Assembly (NCBI GenBank): GCA_029448655.1
Contig: JACCLO010000010.1
Location: 2,418,001-2,482,000 of the forward strand
Source of the DNA: Wolfiporia cocos
Lineage: Eukaryota > Basidiomycota > Agaricomycetes > Polyporales > Phaeolaceae
DNA length: 64,000 nucleotides
Reading direction: 5' to 3'
A model generated the notes under the pieces. It was not told the origin of the DNA, did no database searches, and saw nothing but the letters and a program-made list of their open reading frames with translations. Every line of letters starts with the position of its first letter. The stretch's first letter is position 1. A program made the translations under genes and the position numbers. Shown here in pieces: positions 1 through 12,287 of this stretch.

Positions 1-1606
1 CATAATGGAGGCTGGCATGTGTAGTCCAGCCTCTGCCCTGAAGCGATAGAGTTTAATAGAGTTTGACGACCTTCGACTGTGTGATCTCTCTATCATAATG
101 CCTTCTAACAGCCGCCAAGAGCTGCTGGACTATGTCCACGGGTTCACACTCTATCCTATAGTAGCCGGGGCTACTGGCTTGAGAGGGCATCCCTTGTGCT
201 TCGTACATATGGCCGAGGGAGTCTGGATCTGTGCTATGGAGCTACAAATCCCTCGGCATCTAAGCATCGAAGCTCCCTCCAATACACCCCCCCTTGTCCT
301 GGAAATCATCGGTCGAATCTCTACACACAGCTGCTATCTCTCTTCGGCTTGTCAGCGAACACTGCTATCAGGGACTCCAGTTGCATCATGCTGGATTGAA
401 GCTGGCCCAGGATTTGTCAATCGCGCACTGGCGGAGAGTCGGTAGTGCAATTGAATACATTGCTTCCCTATTCCCGGAACCGCTTGATCTATCCTGCCTT
501 ATGTCACCTGAGACCCTGGATGAAATTGTATCTTTGCGAGTGCATTGGCTTGCTACGTTTAACCGGGCGCGTTTTTTGCATTTTCATAACACCCTCTGTG
601 CGATATTCAATGGGATCTGGCATTCCACAGACAATCGGAGGCAATCTCCCACTCTACAATACAAGGGGACAACGATATACTCCGGAAATGCCAGCGCACA
701 TCCCCTTCAATCGCAATGTTCGCGTGGTATTCTTTCTCAAAGTGATGAAGGGCCATGATGGAAAGCATTTTCTCATAGCGGAGTTCAAGGTGATCCGGTG
801 CTTGTAGACTTGATTGATAGGTGAGTCCTCATTCTCTCAGCTTCAAAAATGTATGTGGGCACTAATTTTGGCCTTTCTTCTGCTCTTTCAATGGCTTAGA
901 ATAGCTAGATTTATGTTGATTTCTCAGAAGCCATCGTTTATTCAGTCGTGGCATGGAGAGCTTTTCATGTATACAACGTTTACCGCGTGTCGGCCACATT
1001 TTCAAGGACAACCAGAATCTTGTAGAAATGTATATATGACATGGGTCTAAATTGCGTCTAGTACTATTCTAGCCCTACGTTCTCTTCGTAGAACGGTGAA
1101 CGTAATATTCCGAATTTGTGGCAGTAATCGCTGTGAGCGCTTGCTCGGTGGCGCCGCCACTTCCCGTAAATCGATTTATATCAACCCGTAAATCATTAGC
1201 TTTCCTCGCCTGAACCCGACTTTTCACCGTCTTTTCTCGTAAATCAGGTACTGTCCCAGACTTTGCTCCTCTGGTTACCTTTTACTGATGCTCAACTGCT
1301 CAGTGTATATTCATCACGATGCTCTGGTATGACTCCCAAACTTTTAAGCTGGCTGTTAGCTCGGCTGCTATGCCATACTGCATTAATCGTTGCAGGTGTC
1401 GACGAGCGCTCCTCTGAACAGTAGCACTGGCGCTAAATGCTCCCCTGTTCTTCTTGTCGAACAGCTTCATCACCACATATTGCACTTGAAAACCTTCAGG
1501 TACGTACTGATAGCGCATCAGGCAAGACAGCGCGTTGATTACTTAATATAGGATTTTATCTATTACATGCTCGTGCGCACAGCCCACGGCCGCTCTGCAA
1601 GCGGCC

Positions 1607-1837
1607 ATGTCGTCGAAGCGGCCACAGACACCCTATGACGATGAGGACCTGGACATTCAACATCGCAGCACTGACTCCTCCACACCGCCGCCAGTGCCGC
1701 AGCGGCCGGCAAAGAAGAAGTGGACCGCGGTACGCAAGAGCTGGAAGGGTTGGGTGGAGGGTTCACTGCCCCCGTCCGAGAAGCTCATCAACCTCGACGT
1801 GGTCACTGTCCTGCAGGGGAAGGATGCTTCTAAATAG
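1607..1837 (+). CDS. Hypothetical 76-aa open frame inside repeat copy 1
   Basis: This ATG-started frame has a protein-like composition: an acidic N-terminus, a short proline run, a basic stretch (KKKW), and a C-terminal part around PPSEKLINLD. It resembles a first exon of a larger protein more than random sequence, but no continuing exon could be found. An identical copy lies at 5426-5656. I do not recognise the family. Confidence 0.3.
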   Translation: MSSKRPQTPYDDEDLDIQHRSTDSSTPPPVPQRPAKKKWTAVRKSWKGWVEGSLPPSEKLINLDVVTVLQGKDASK

Positions 1838-2162
1838 GTGATGCTCTAAAGTACGGCTCTAAAATACGGATACATGGATATCATACAGTGCGCATAAGTT
1901 AACGACCGATGGATGCGAGCGACAGCAACAGAAAACACAAACGAGACATACTACACGTTCCTATCCACCCTGAATCCGCGTACTGCCCTTGCGACACACC
2001 GCGCTGCGTTGTCCTGCGGGTTCCCCAATCGCGACAAAGGTGCTGCTGGCCTGCTGAGGGTTCTGTATGCACGAACCGCTGATCGCCCGCACCGCCCACC
2101 GATAAGCCCGCAGACGAGTCCACCGCTTCGCTCTGAGGTCTGCGGACCAAGCATCCCGGAGA

Positions 2163-2919
2163 TCATGGGGAGCTGTGGCCGTTGCGGTTGCGGCGGCTGC
2201 TGTTGAGGTGCCTTCGGCGGTTGCGGCGTGCGCGACGTCGGTGGCCGAGGCTGCTGCTGCCGCCTGTTGGAAGGATGGCGGGGAGCACCCTGCCGCGACT
2301 GCGGGCAGTGCATGAGCTGGTCCAGGCGGGGCGATGGGTGACGTTGACAGTACGGCGTGAATGTCTGCGTGAATGTCTGCGAGCGCTGGCCGAGCGGGGT
2401 TTCCGTCCAGCGGGCCTTGCGATGCGGAAAGCTGTGCGGGCGTTGTCATTAGCGAGCCGGGTCGGTGTCCGTAGCAGAAGTTCGTGCGTGCTGCCGTTCA
2501 TCTCCTCGCCGCCAATGCCGCCACTGGGCGGGAAGCGTTGGTTCTGGAAGTTCATCGGTAACGCACTGTCCACGCGCTGTTGGGGGCACGCCGCACTCAG
2601 GGGGAGCTAGCACGTCGTTTCGGATGCATATTGGACGGGTGACCCGTGAACGTATGGCTCTGGGAGTGCGTCCCGCTGCTCTGAGGGGACGCTCGATGCG
2701 GCCGGTGCCCCAGCGCCACGGGCGAGCCGAAGCTGTTCTGCTGCATCGGAGGCTGCATCCCGAGCCTGGGTGCGTGCACCTGACAGAGGCCCGCAGATCG
2801 CTGCGAGGCATAACATCTATGCCGCCTGCTGCGTCAATGCCGCACGGGAGTGCTGCTACGGCCGGCAGGCCGAGCGCGCTCTGCATGGGGCCCTGCCCGA
2901 GGTGCATGTCGTGCGGCAC
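2163..2919 (-). pseudogene. Possible spliced or broken gene, His/Met/Gln/Pro-rich, in repeat copy 1
   Basis: Minus-strand frames here read like parts of one low-complexity, regulatory-type protein. They include a Met/Gln/His-rich part (2597-2779) and a part containing the short string MNFQNQRFPP (2163-2573). The parts lie in different frames, so introns or frameshifts must separate them. I could not build an intact model. The family is unknown, and GC-rich sequence can produce spurious open frames. Confidence 0.25.
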
Positions 2920-3495
2920 CGCTGGACACCCTGCAGCATCGTCGTCACGTCCGTCCGCATGGTTCGCAACGCGTGCAACCCGTTGCGCGACGTACGCGTC
3001 CCGTGCAATGTTACATCCTCAGCATGCGTCCCTTGCACGTTCTGAGAAAAATTCAAGAGCAATAAAACTCACCGCAGTCGCGTGCCCATGCGGCGTGGCC
3101 CAGGCGGCGGCAAGAAGCGCGAGCGGCGGCGCATCGAGGACCGCGAGTGCAGGCCGAGCGAGGCGGGGTCGACAGGGGACCCCAGAAGACGCGTGACAGG
3201 GACGCGTTTCGAACGCGACCAGGGCGACGTGCAGGCGGCGACAGAAACGGCGAACGGCGGCGAGTACGGCGCGAACAGGACGAATCGGGGGGGGGGCGGA
3301 AGGCGGCGGGAGGGGCGCGACGGCGCGGATGCGACGGGAGAGGCAGGTCGTGCGTCCGAGGCGCCGGGCGCGACTCGAAACGCGCCAGTGGCGCCCGATC
3401 GATCTGGCGCGCACGTGGGGCACGCCCGGCACGACGCGGCAGGCGCGAGCGCCGGCGCTAGTCCCCTTCGGGCGGTAAACCGTCGGAGCTAAGTT

Positions 3496-3819
3496 GGCAT
3501 TTCTGACTTGGTTTATCACCTTGGCAGTAAACCGTAATAAACCCAGATTGGCGCCCACCCGCGCTCCCGCTCGCTCGGGCGAGCGCTAGAATGCCTATTT
3601 TGGCATGTCTCGAGTCTGCCACACGCGCCACATTCAATGCCACAGTCACTGCGAGGCTATCTGCTCCACTCCCTGGCACGCAACGTCGGTTGGTATTTTG
3701 GCCTGGCCTCTGCACCGCACCCACTATATTGTAAGATGTTGAAAGAAAAGAATATAATAAAATCAGCACCGGTGTGAGCTGTGGCACCCTGTCTTAACTG
3801 GGACTGCTGGAAAAAGTGA
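3496..3819. other. Spacer completing the 3,819-bp repeat period
   Basis: This 324-bp stretch lies between the two identical blocks and has no second copy in the window. If the unit is a true tandem repeat of 3,819 bp, this is the end of unit 1 and unit 2 is truncated at 7314. It holds no convincing gene. Confidence 0.7.
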
Positions 3820-5425
3820 CATAATGGAGGCTGGCATGTGTAGTCCAGCCTCTGCCCTGAAGCGATAGAGTTTAATAGAGTTTGACGACCTTCGACTGTG
3901 TGATCTCTCTATCATAATGCCTTCTAACAGCCGCCAAGAGCTGCTGGACTATGTCCACGGGTTCACACTCTATCCTATAGTAGCCGGGGCTACTGGCTTG
4001 AGAGGGCATCCCTTGTGCTTCGTACATATGGCCGAGGGAGTCTGGATCTGTGCTATGGAGCTACAAATCCCTCGGCATCTAAGCATCGAAGCTCCCTCCA
4101 ATACACCCCCCCTTGTCCTGGAAATCATCGGTCGAATCTCTACACACAGCTGCTATCTCTCTTCGGCTTGTCAGCGAACACTGCTATCAGGGACTCCAGT
4201 TGCATCATGCTGGATTGAAGCTGGCCCAGGATTTGTCAATCGCGCACTGGCGGAGAGTCGGTAGTGCAATTGAATACATTGCTTCCCTATTCCCGGAACC
4301 GCTTGATCTATCCTGCCTTATGTCACCTGAGACCCTGGATGAAATTGTATCTTTGCGAGTGCATTGGCTTGCTACGTTTAACCGGGCGCGTTTTTTGCAT
4401 TTTCATAACACCCTCTGTGCGATATTCAATGGGATCTGGCATTCCACAGACAATCGGAGGCAATCTCCCACTCTACAATACAAGGGGACAACGATATACT
4501 CCGGAAATGCCAGCGCACATCCCCTTCAATCGCAATGTTCGCGTGGTATTCTTTCTCAAAGTGATGAAGGGCCATGATGGAAAGCATTTTCTCATAGCGG
4601 AGTTCAAGGTGATCCGGTGCTTGTAGACTTGATTGATAGGTGAGTCCTCATTCTCTCAGCTTCAAAAATGTATGTGGGCACTAATTTTGGCCTTTCTTCT
4701 GCTCTTTCAATGGCTTAGAATAGCTAGATTTATGTTGATTTCTCAGAAGCCATCGTTTATTCAGTCGTGGCATGGAGAGCTTTTCATGTATACAACGTTT
4801 ACCGCGTGTCGGCCACATTTTCAAGGACAACCAGAATCTTGTAGAAATGTATATATGACATGGGTCTAAATTGCGTCTAGTACTATTCTAGCCCTACGTT
4901 CTCTTCGTAGAACGGTGAACGTAATATTCCGAATTTGTGGCAGTAATCGCTGTGAGCGCTTGCTCGGTGGCGCCGCCACTTCCCGTAAATCGATTTATAT
5001 CAACCCGTAAATCATTAGCTTTCCTCGCCTGAACCCGACTTTTCACCGTCTTTTCTCGTAAATCAGGTACTGTCCCAGACTTTGCTCCTCTGGTTACCTT
5101 TTACTGATGCTCAACTGCTCAGTGTATATTCATCACGATGCTCTGGTATGACTCCCAAACTTTTAAGCTGGCTGTTAGCTCGGCTGCTATGCCATACTGC
5201 ATTAATCGTTGCAGGTGTCGACGAGCGCTCCTCTGAACAGTAGCACTGGCGCTAAATGCTCCCCTGTTCTTCTTGTCGAACAGCTTCATCACCACATATT
5301 GCACTTGAAAACCTTCAGGTACGTACTGATAGCGCATCAGGCAAGACAGCGCGTTGATTACTTAATATAGGATTTTATCTATTACATGCTCGTGCGCACA
5401 GCCCACGGCCGCTCTGCAAGCGGCC

Positions 5426-5656
5426 ATGTCGTCGAAGCGGCCACAGACACCCTATGACGATGAGGACCTGGACATTCAACATCGCAGCACTGACTCCTCC
5501 ACACCGCCGCCAGTGCCGCAGCGGCCGGCAAAGAAGAAGTGGACCGCGGTACGCAAGAGCTGGAAGGGTTGGGTGGAGGGTTCACTGCCCCCGTCCGAGA
5601 AGCTCATCAACCTCGACGTGGTCACTGTCCTGCAGGGGAAGGATGCTTCTAAATAG
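5426..5656 (+). CDS. Hypothetical 76-aa open frame inside repeat copy 2
   Basis: This is an identical copy of the frame at 1607-1837 (acidic N-terminus, proline run, basic KKKW stretch). With both copies intact, neither shows decay relative to the other, as expected for a very recent duplication or an assembly duplicate. Function is unknown. Confidence 0.3.
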   Translation: MSSKRPQTPYDDEDLDIQHRSTDSSTPPPVPQRPAKKKWTAVRKSWKGWVEGSLPPSEKLINLDVVTVLQGKDASK

Positions 5657-5981
5657 GTGATGCTCTAAAGTACGGCTCTAAAATACGGATACATGGATAT
5701 CATACAGTGCGCATAAGTTAACGACCGATGGATGCGAGCGACAGCAACAGAAAACACAAACGAGACATACTACACGTTCCTATCCACCCTGAATCCGCGT
5801 ACTGCCCTTGCGACACACCGCGCTGCGTTGTCCTGCGGGTTCCCCAATCGCGACAAAGGTGCTGCTGGCCTGCTGAGGGTTCTGTATGCACGAACCGCTG
5901 ATCGCCCGCACCGCCCACCGATAAGCCCGCAGACGAGTCCACCGCTTCGCTCTGAGGTCTGCGGACCAAGCATCCCGGAGA

Positions 5982-6738
5982 TCATGGGGAGCTGTGGCCG
6001 TTGCGGTTGCGGCGGCTGCTGTTGAGGTGCCTTCGGCGGTTGCGGCGTGCGCGACGTCGGTGGCCGAGGCTGCTGCTGCCGCCTGTTGGAAGGATGGCGG
6101 GGAGCACCCTGCCGCGACTGCGGGCAGTGCATGAGCTGGTCCAGGCGGGGCGATGGGTGACGTTGACAGTACGGCGTGAATGTCTGCGTGAATGTCTGCG
6201 AGCGCTGGCCGAGCGGGGTTTCCGTCCAGCGGGCCTTGCGATGCGGAAAGCTGTGCGGGCGTTGTCATTAGCGAGCCGGGTCGGTGTCCGTAGCAGAAGT
6301 TCGTGCGTGCTGCCGTTCATCTCCTCGCCGCCAATGCCGCCACTGGGCGGGAAGCGTTGGTTCTGGAAGTTCATCGGTAACGCACTGTCCACGCGCTGTT
6401 GGGGGCACGCCGCACTCAGGGGGAGCTAGCACGTCGTTTCGGATGCATATTGGACGGGTGACCCGTGAACGTATGGCTCTGGGAGTGCGTCCCGCTGCTC
6501 TGAGGGGACGCTCGATGCGGCCGGTGCCCCAGCGCCACGGGCGAGCCGAAGCTGTTCTGCTGCATCGGAGGCTGCATCCCGAGCCTGGGTGCGTGCACCT
6601 GACAGAGGCCCGCAGATCGCTGCGAGGCATAACATCTATGCCGCCTGCTGCGTCAATGCCGCACGGGAGTGCTGCTACGGCCGGCAGGCCGAGCGCGCTC
6701 TGCATGGGGCCCTGCCCGAGGTGCATGTCGTGCGGCAC
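5982..6738 (-). pseudogene. Possible spliced or broken gene, His/Met/Gln/Pro-rich, in repeat copy 2
   Basis: This is the identical counterpart of the minus-strand frames at 2163-2919. The same caution applies: protein-like composition, but no intact exon model. Confidence 0.25.
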
Positions 6739-7355
6739 CGCTGGACACCCTGCAGCATCGTCGTCACGTCCGTCCGCATGGTTCGCAACGCGTGCAACCC
6801 GTTGCGCGACGTACGCGTCCCGTGCAATGTTACATCCTCAGCATGCGTCCCTTGCACGTTCTGAGAAAAATTCAAGAGCAATAAAACTCACCGCAGTCGC
6901 GTGCCCATGCGGCGTGGCCCAGGCGGCGGCAAGAAGCGCGAGCGGCGGCGCATCGAGGACCGCGAGTGCAGGCCGAGCGAGGCGGGGTCGACAGGGGACC
7001 CCAGAAGACGCGTGACAGGGACGCGTTTCGAACGCGACCAGGGCGACGTGCAGGCGGCGACAGAAACGGCGAACGGCGGCGAGTACGGCGCGAACAGGAC
7101 GAATCGGGGGGGGGGCGGAAGGCGGCGGGAGGGGCGCGACGGCGCGGATGCGACGGGAGAGGCAGGTCGTGCGTCCGAGGCGCCGGGCGCGACTCGAAAC
7201 GCGCCAGTGGCGCCCGATCGATCTGGCGCGCACGTGGGGCACGCCCGGCACGACGCGGCAGGCGCGAGCGCCGGCGCTAGTCCCCTTCGGGCGGTAAACC
7301 GTCGGAGCTAAGTTAAGTTACTGATCTGCTCAGTTGACGATAGCCACAAAGGACG

Positions 7356-8493
7356 ATGACATCGAAATTGGAACCATACCGCGTACCTCACACAGATGCA
7401 GTCTACTACATCGCAGATTTCATCTCAACTGAAGAGGAAGCCTTCCTCGTGCGTAAGGTGAATACTGCAAAACGCTACGAGCGCTACTTACGCGTCTAAG
7501 ACATCAGATAGATCAACGAATCGCCTTTGCCGAAATGGAAGCAACTTTCACACCGCAGGTAAAGCTGTCCTTGAACAGTATAGCGCATGCTGGAGAGATG
7601 AATGGGCTGACACGTATACTGCCGGAGCAGATTGCAAATTTGGGGTAAGGCGGGCTGTCTTGCATCTCCGCTTGTCATTAATCACGGAGGGACATCGTGT
7701 CTATGCCATAGGAGGTAGCATGACCGCAAAGAGGGTCCTCATACCGGAAGCGATGCCCTCCTTTGTAGACAAATAGTCAGTGTCCTCAGGGTCAATCATA
7801 GAAGTTCAGTTGCGAGGCTGACATTGCCCGCAGTCCCGATATTGTCGGTAGAATCAGAGATACAGGTGCTTTTGGCTCATCCCCGCACGGCGGGCCAAAT
7901 CACATTCTCATGAATGAAGTAAGCCGATGAATTCCTGTGACCAAGGAATCTTTGCTAACTGATCTTTTGCGCTAGTACCTCCCCGGCCAGGGCATCATGG
8001 TATGTGACACACCTCTTACATTTACGGGTCAGGTCATCCGGAGTCTCATCAGCCGCACGAGGACGGGTCCGCATACTACCCGGTCGTAGCCACCCTATCG
8101 CTTGGCTCGCACGCGATGTTTCATTATTATAGATACAAGGAATCGTTAAGCGAACTGTCGGCGGAGGACAACGCAGACGCGGGGCGGGCTATCGATATGC
8201 AGCCTGTCCTCTCCGTGCTGCTTGAGCCACGGAGTCTCGTAATTACGACGTCATCACTATACACCAACCACCTGCACGGTATTGACGGGGTCATCGAAGA
8301 TATCCTACCTCCACCGAACGGGGATAGCCGTGAGCTACCCTCCGTACGGATAGCCAATGCTCACATGCTGACCTGTCAAGACGAGCGCCACGCTACGAGT
8401 CATGGCGGATCATTGACCAGGGGAACAAGATACAGTCTGACATGCCGTGACGTCGAGAAGATAGCGGGCGGTCTGCCGTTCGGAAAACGCTAG
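7356..8493 (+). CDS. AlkB-like 2-oxoglutarate dioxygenase, ALKBH6 type
   Basis: The model has seven exons: 7356-7457, 7512-7558, 7631-7644, 7712-7775, 7834-7918, 7976-7999 and 8053-8493. All phases fit, giving 258 aa. The protein carries the ALKBH6 landmarks in order: an N-terminal VYYI.DFIS segment, KWKQL..RRLQ.WGG, NEYLPGQGIMPHEDG (iron-binding His and Asp in HED), LSLGSH, LLEPRSLV, the distal His in HLHGI, and the 2-oxoglutarate-binding Arg region RGTRYSLT. The family comprises Fe(II)/2-oxoglutarate oxygenases related to nucleic-acid demethylases; the substrate of ALKBH6 is not settled. Exon 3 is a 14-nt micro-exon. The start codon lies only 41 bp after the tandem repeat. Confidence 0.93.
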
Positions 8494-9744
8494 AGCCTAA
8501 TGTTGTTGGATGTGAACGAACTGTGTATGTTATACGACACAGTGTGTACATTATCTAGCTGGAATTGCACCCAAGTAGACAGCCTTACCTCACTTGATAG
8601 CATCATAAGAAACGACCCTAGAGACGAATCGTCGCATGCTGGATATGCTCTCCTGCAAGGTGTCCCGCAATGGGCTACAACTAATGCCTCTGGGGACTAA
8701 TACCTCTGGGAACCAAGTTTGAACGTTGTATTTGGCCAATGAATTGCGTTCCAAGTATCGAGAGGTTGCCCTAACTATAACTTCGAGACCGTCCCAATTA
8801 ACACTGTACCCGGACACCTCAACTTCCTTACCAAGCAAACGCATTGTAACGGATTGGAATTGACAGCATCTGGCAAATTATGTGCGCATATGAAATATAT
8901 TGATTTCAAATACGGTACCGGATCCAGACGTCAAAACAGGACCCCTGAATATAGGTGGGGAACCCGATCCCAAGGAACTGTCGACGGGCGCCTATTCAGA
9001 ATATCTTGAAAAATAAGGGTCAGCATACTGTGAAATCAATTCTGCCGGCATTCTGGATCAGCGCTGGAATTTCAACGTTTTCGTATCATCACTGATAAGG
9101 GTTAAATTTGGCCTAGATTTCGATGTTTCAATCGAGAGCTCTCCCGCCATCGTACACGGCAACGGCTAGACATAGACAATGTAAAGTCTCTCAGGATCCG
9201 GGGAAATGATGGACGCCCATTGTGGCTACATGCTGATAGTCATACCGCAGATTTGCTGGTGGGTGACTATATAGGGAACTCATGGCGTACGATATTCGTG
9301 TGCCGCCGGGCTGTGGTAGTCTGCGGTACCTCGTAGGTGTCGGTTTCGGGACACGCTGGGTTGTTGGCTAACAACTGAAGAAGCTTGTAAATCATAAGAC
9401 AAGTAGGCCTGAGAGTGGAGTGGGTTTACTGGTGAACAATCACTAGGGCCCGGGCTCAAGAAATATCCAATTTGTCGATTTTAGCGTCAGGGGTCATGCA
9501 TATGATAATGACCAGCGTCAAGGTAGCCGTTCGTCGGCCACTAATGAAGCTACGCGCAGACTACAGTGCATCGGCGGCGGATTCGAGTCCAGGCCTCATC
9601 ATGAATTTGATGAGCCTGATCAAATCCGTCACATCTTTTTGCCCTGGTTCTTCGAATTCACGCTGCAAGTCCAGAAGCACTGAGCAAATGACACTTCTCC
9701 CATATATGGCGTAGACGTACGCCCGAGTCGACGCAGCTGAAGAT
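8494..9744. other. Intergenic region, no clear gene
   Basis: No convincing gene is visible. On the minus strand near 9550-9728 there is a coding-like stretch (open, with a Leu/Ile-rich helix-like segment ending before a stop) just downstream of the SET5-type gene. It may be a gene relic or a missed terminal exon. Confidence 0.5.
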
Positions 9745-11236
9745 TTACATAACGCCTAGGCCCACCTTCAGCTCGCGCTCTAGATCCTCCATGCTACTCT
9801 CGGTGTGCTCCGTGTGACTGGCAGCTTTGAGCTCTTCAACGCAGCGGGTGCAGTTACAGTCGAAACCCCATTCCTGAATCTCGAGGCGGCGCTGGTGGAC
9901 AGGCAGTTCTGGATTGGCGTACGTGATGAATATTTCCTCCCCGGGCTCAACTTCCCGCCGAGCAATCATATTGATGCGAGATAGGGCGTTGCGTTGGTCC
10001 AGGTGGCGCGCGGAGACATTAGGAGCGCACGAATGGTTCACGTGCGAGTGAAGGACATAGAGACCACCGTGCGCCTCGAGGTCTGAACGGGTCCGATCAT
10101 ATGTTGGGGCATGCAGACATGAAACAAAGCTGTTCAGACTCACTGAGACTCATACGGCCGAGACCGAGGAGGAATGCATCATAATTGAAGAAGTGATCGA
10201 TTATTTCTTGTTTGAGCGGCTTTTTCAGCAAACGAGCGAGCTTCTGCTGCTCGGCGGCACTCAAGGGCTCCCTGAAGGCCTGGACGTACAGCCGAAAGGC
10301 CTTCTTCCACGTCTCCCTGTCGGGCTCCCTTCCCTTCATCCTGTGGGTGGCAGCTCAGCCACTTCACGATCGTGGCTCATGTCCTGACGTACCATGCGCC
10401 TTTGGCGCGTTCTTCCATTCCAAGCTGTGCGAGGGCACGGACAAATTCCCAGTCATCCTGCCAAGCAGCCTCGTCCTGCTGACAGGTCATTAGCACGCGC
10501 GCTGTGCACTGCGCGAGCGCATGCAACGCCATCCATTCGGCCCGTCGAGCAAACGCGAGCAGCGGCGCCGACGCCGGATTTTGCGCCGCGCAGAGTAGCG
10601 GGTGAGTGCGACTCGAGCGGGACAGACACAGACGGTTGCAGAACCTTGCAGGGCATGGTGTCTTAGAGGATGAGGCGGGGCATGTCACGACTAGCACGCT
10701 GTCCTTGAGCGGCGTGCTGCAGTGCATGCATGCACGCGAAGCAATTTGCAGATCGTATAAATTCCTGAAGGGACCATGAACATTGAGCGGTCCGTTCTCG
10801 GTAGTATTATCGGTGTGAGTACTCACCATTCCGGGGCCAAGATGAACGGATCCTCTTTCCAGATGGTCTCGCCCTCCGAAATCTTCTCTGTCGCGACCAA
10901 GCCTTTTCCCTTGCGTTTGTTGAAATACTTGACTTCTACCTTTTTCGTCCACTTTGCGACGTCGAGCCCCTCAATCACATGCGAGGACGGGTGGATCTCT
11001 CCGCGTTCAGCGCCGTCCTGGCCGGCGCCGACGGTTTGTGCGCTGCTGGGAGTCAGTACAAGCCCTGCGCTTTGCAAAATCTTGCGCGTTCTCTTCTCGC
11101 TGACTGTCCAATCGGGCTGCCTAGTCGCTAAGAGTGCGTGAAGTTTTGGCACGCCCAGCGTAGGGTTTTCTGCGCGCAGCGCGACGAGGATCTGCTTCAA
11201 TTCATCGTCTGTAGGTGACTTGCCGGCACTGCCCAT
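9745..11236 (-). CDS. SET5: SET-domain protein lysine methyltransferase, SET5 type
   Basis: The model has four exons on the minus strand: 11236-10827, 10764-10393, 10340-10144 and 10082-9745. Phases fit and give 438 aa. The N-terminal helix pattern (DELKQILVALRAENP) is followed by the start of the SET domain (KGKGLVATEKISEGE). A Cys-rich MYND-like insert then starts at ACMHC. The SET catalytic core follows with NHSCAPNVS and GEEIFITYANP, and a post-SET Cys cluster (FDCNCTRC). Yeast Set5 methylates histone H4 tail lysines and associates with chromatin; this role is inferred by homology. The gene is head to head with CHO2 across a 1,051-bp intergenic region. Confidence 0.9.
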
Positions 11237-12287
11237 GCTGGTCGTAGTACTATGAAGAGGACGAAGGGATTTTGCTCATAGGTCTCGGCGCCCATCACGG
11301 GTCAGCTGGACAGTGAAAGTTCCGCACGACAGTTTCATAGAACGGGCAACTCAATCTAAATACAAAGTCTATTTCTCAGGGAGCATGGATGGCGAACAAT
11401 TCTCCTTTTCATGTATGACGCCAACACAGCAACCGTACGCAGAAGAACATTCTCTCGGTATGTTGCGAGCATATGAAGTAGCTTCGGACGAGAGATTGTA
11501 TTGTCATTAAAGCTAGCAATATTCCGGCTACGTAGACAATCATGGGGAAGGCCATACAGAGTACGGAGGGTGCGGAAGAATTTCGGTATCTTCGCAGACG
11601 CGGGATCTGCAAACCTGAAAAAAGGCTGAGGACTTGTCACATAGCAAAGCTCGAAGGTTAAATTCGATGTCATTCCTTGGAGATAAGATACAGCCTCAAA
11701 CCCGTCCGCTCTTTAGTCTCAACGCTGAGAATGGCCGATCTATGCGGGACGTCCGGTGAAGGGAGCGCAAGGTCTGGAGAGTATAGAAGACACAGAAGAA
11801 TATGAGACGCCTCGTAAGGTCAGCTCCATGTACAGTTGTGAAGACCGGCCGAAATTAACGCCTCTGCTGAAACTCTATATCCCCTTTCTTAGCAACTCCC
11901 GATCCGATGGGACGTAAAAGTCGGTTCGGGAGTGAATTGCAAGGGTGAGGTGAGTCTGACACTTCGTTCGTATCATCAAACTGAGATGTCAAGGCACGCT
12001 ACTAAGAGACCCAGACCCAGATCGCGCAATCGTTCAGAGTCACCAGCCATAGTTCAGTCAAGCGAGGTATTCGGGAACAATATGACCTATGATGTCGCAT
12101 TGTTCAGGAGGAGATGCAAATGCAAGGACAAGGAGTGAGCGCGGCTCTTGCAAAAACTTGCATGCCGGTCGTTTAGGGCAGGTTGATTAGCGCCTCGACG
12201 CGCCCTGACGCGCCCCTGGCGCGTCGGTCGAGTACATTCGGACACGTGTGCGGCGGCGTCACTCTTCAAGCACGCCAGCTCACAGCA
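11237..12287. promoter_or_regulatory. Shared upstream region between SET5 and CHO2
   Basis: This 1,051-bp gap separates two divergent starts and must hold both promoters. Short open frames are present but none is convincing. No TATA box could be assigned with confidence. Confidence 0.4.

Larger units (their letters stand above)
1..3495. repeat. Copy 1 of a 3.8-kb tandem repeat
   Basis: Bases 1-3495 recur at 3820-7314 with a constant offset of 3,819. Every open frame lying wholly inside has an identical counterpart, so the copies are essentially identical. The left part (1-1500) is of mixed composition; the right part (2000-3490) is very GC-rich with a run of about ten G near 3287. It contains short open frames that do not form a clear gene, including an open stretch from 98 with later continuation in other frames. 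The left boundary is unknown because the window starts inside or exactly at the repeat. Confidence 0.95.
3820..7314. repeat. Copy 2 of the 3.8-kb tandem repeat, truncated
   Basis: This block is identical to 1-3495 as far as can be read. It stops after GGAGCTAAGTT; copy 1 continues into the spacer, whereas copy 2 continues into the leader of the ALKBH6-type gene. The promoter of that gene therefore lies within the repeat or in the 41 bp after it. Confidence 0.95.

Noticed and set aside
2182..3492. Long plus-strand frames in the GC-rich part of the repeat
   Set aside because: Several frames are open on both strands because stops are rare at high GC; the Arg/Ala/Gly-rich products look like chance.
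3440..3495. Helitron 3' end at the repeat border
   Set aside because: A short CGG..CCG hairpin and CTAAG are present, but the position and sequence do not fit the CTRR-T rule and no 5' TC end could be set.
2961..4400. CRISPR-like or regularly spaced repeats
   Set aside because: No short direct repeats with constant spacers were seen anywhere; the organism is a fungus.
1..7314. LTR retrotransposon with 3.5-kb LTRs and a 324-bp interior
   Set aside because: The repeat has no TG..CA ends, the interior is too short, and no target duplication is visible; a tandem repeat explains it better.
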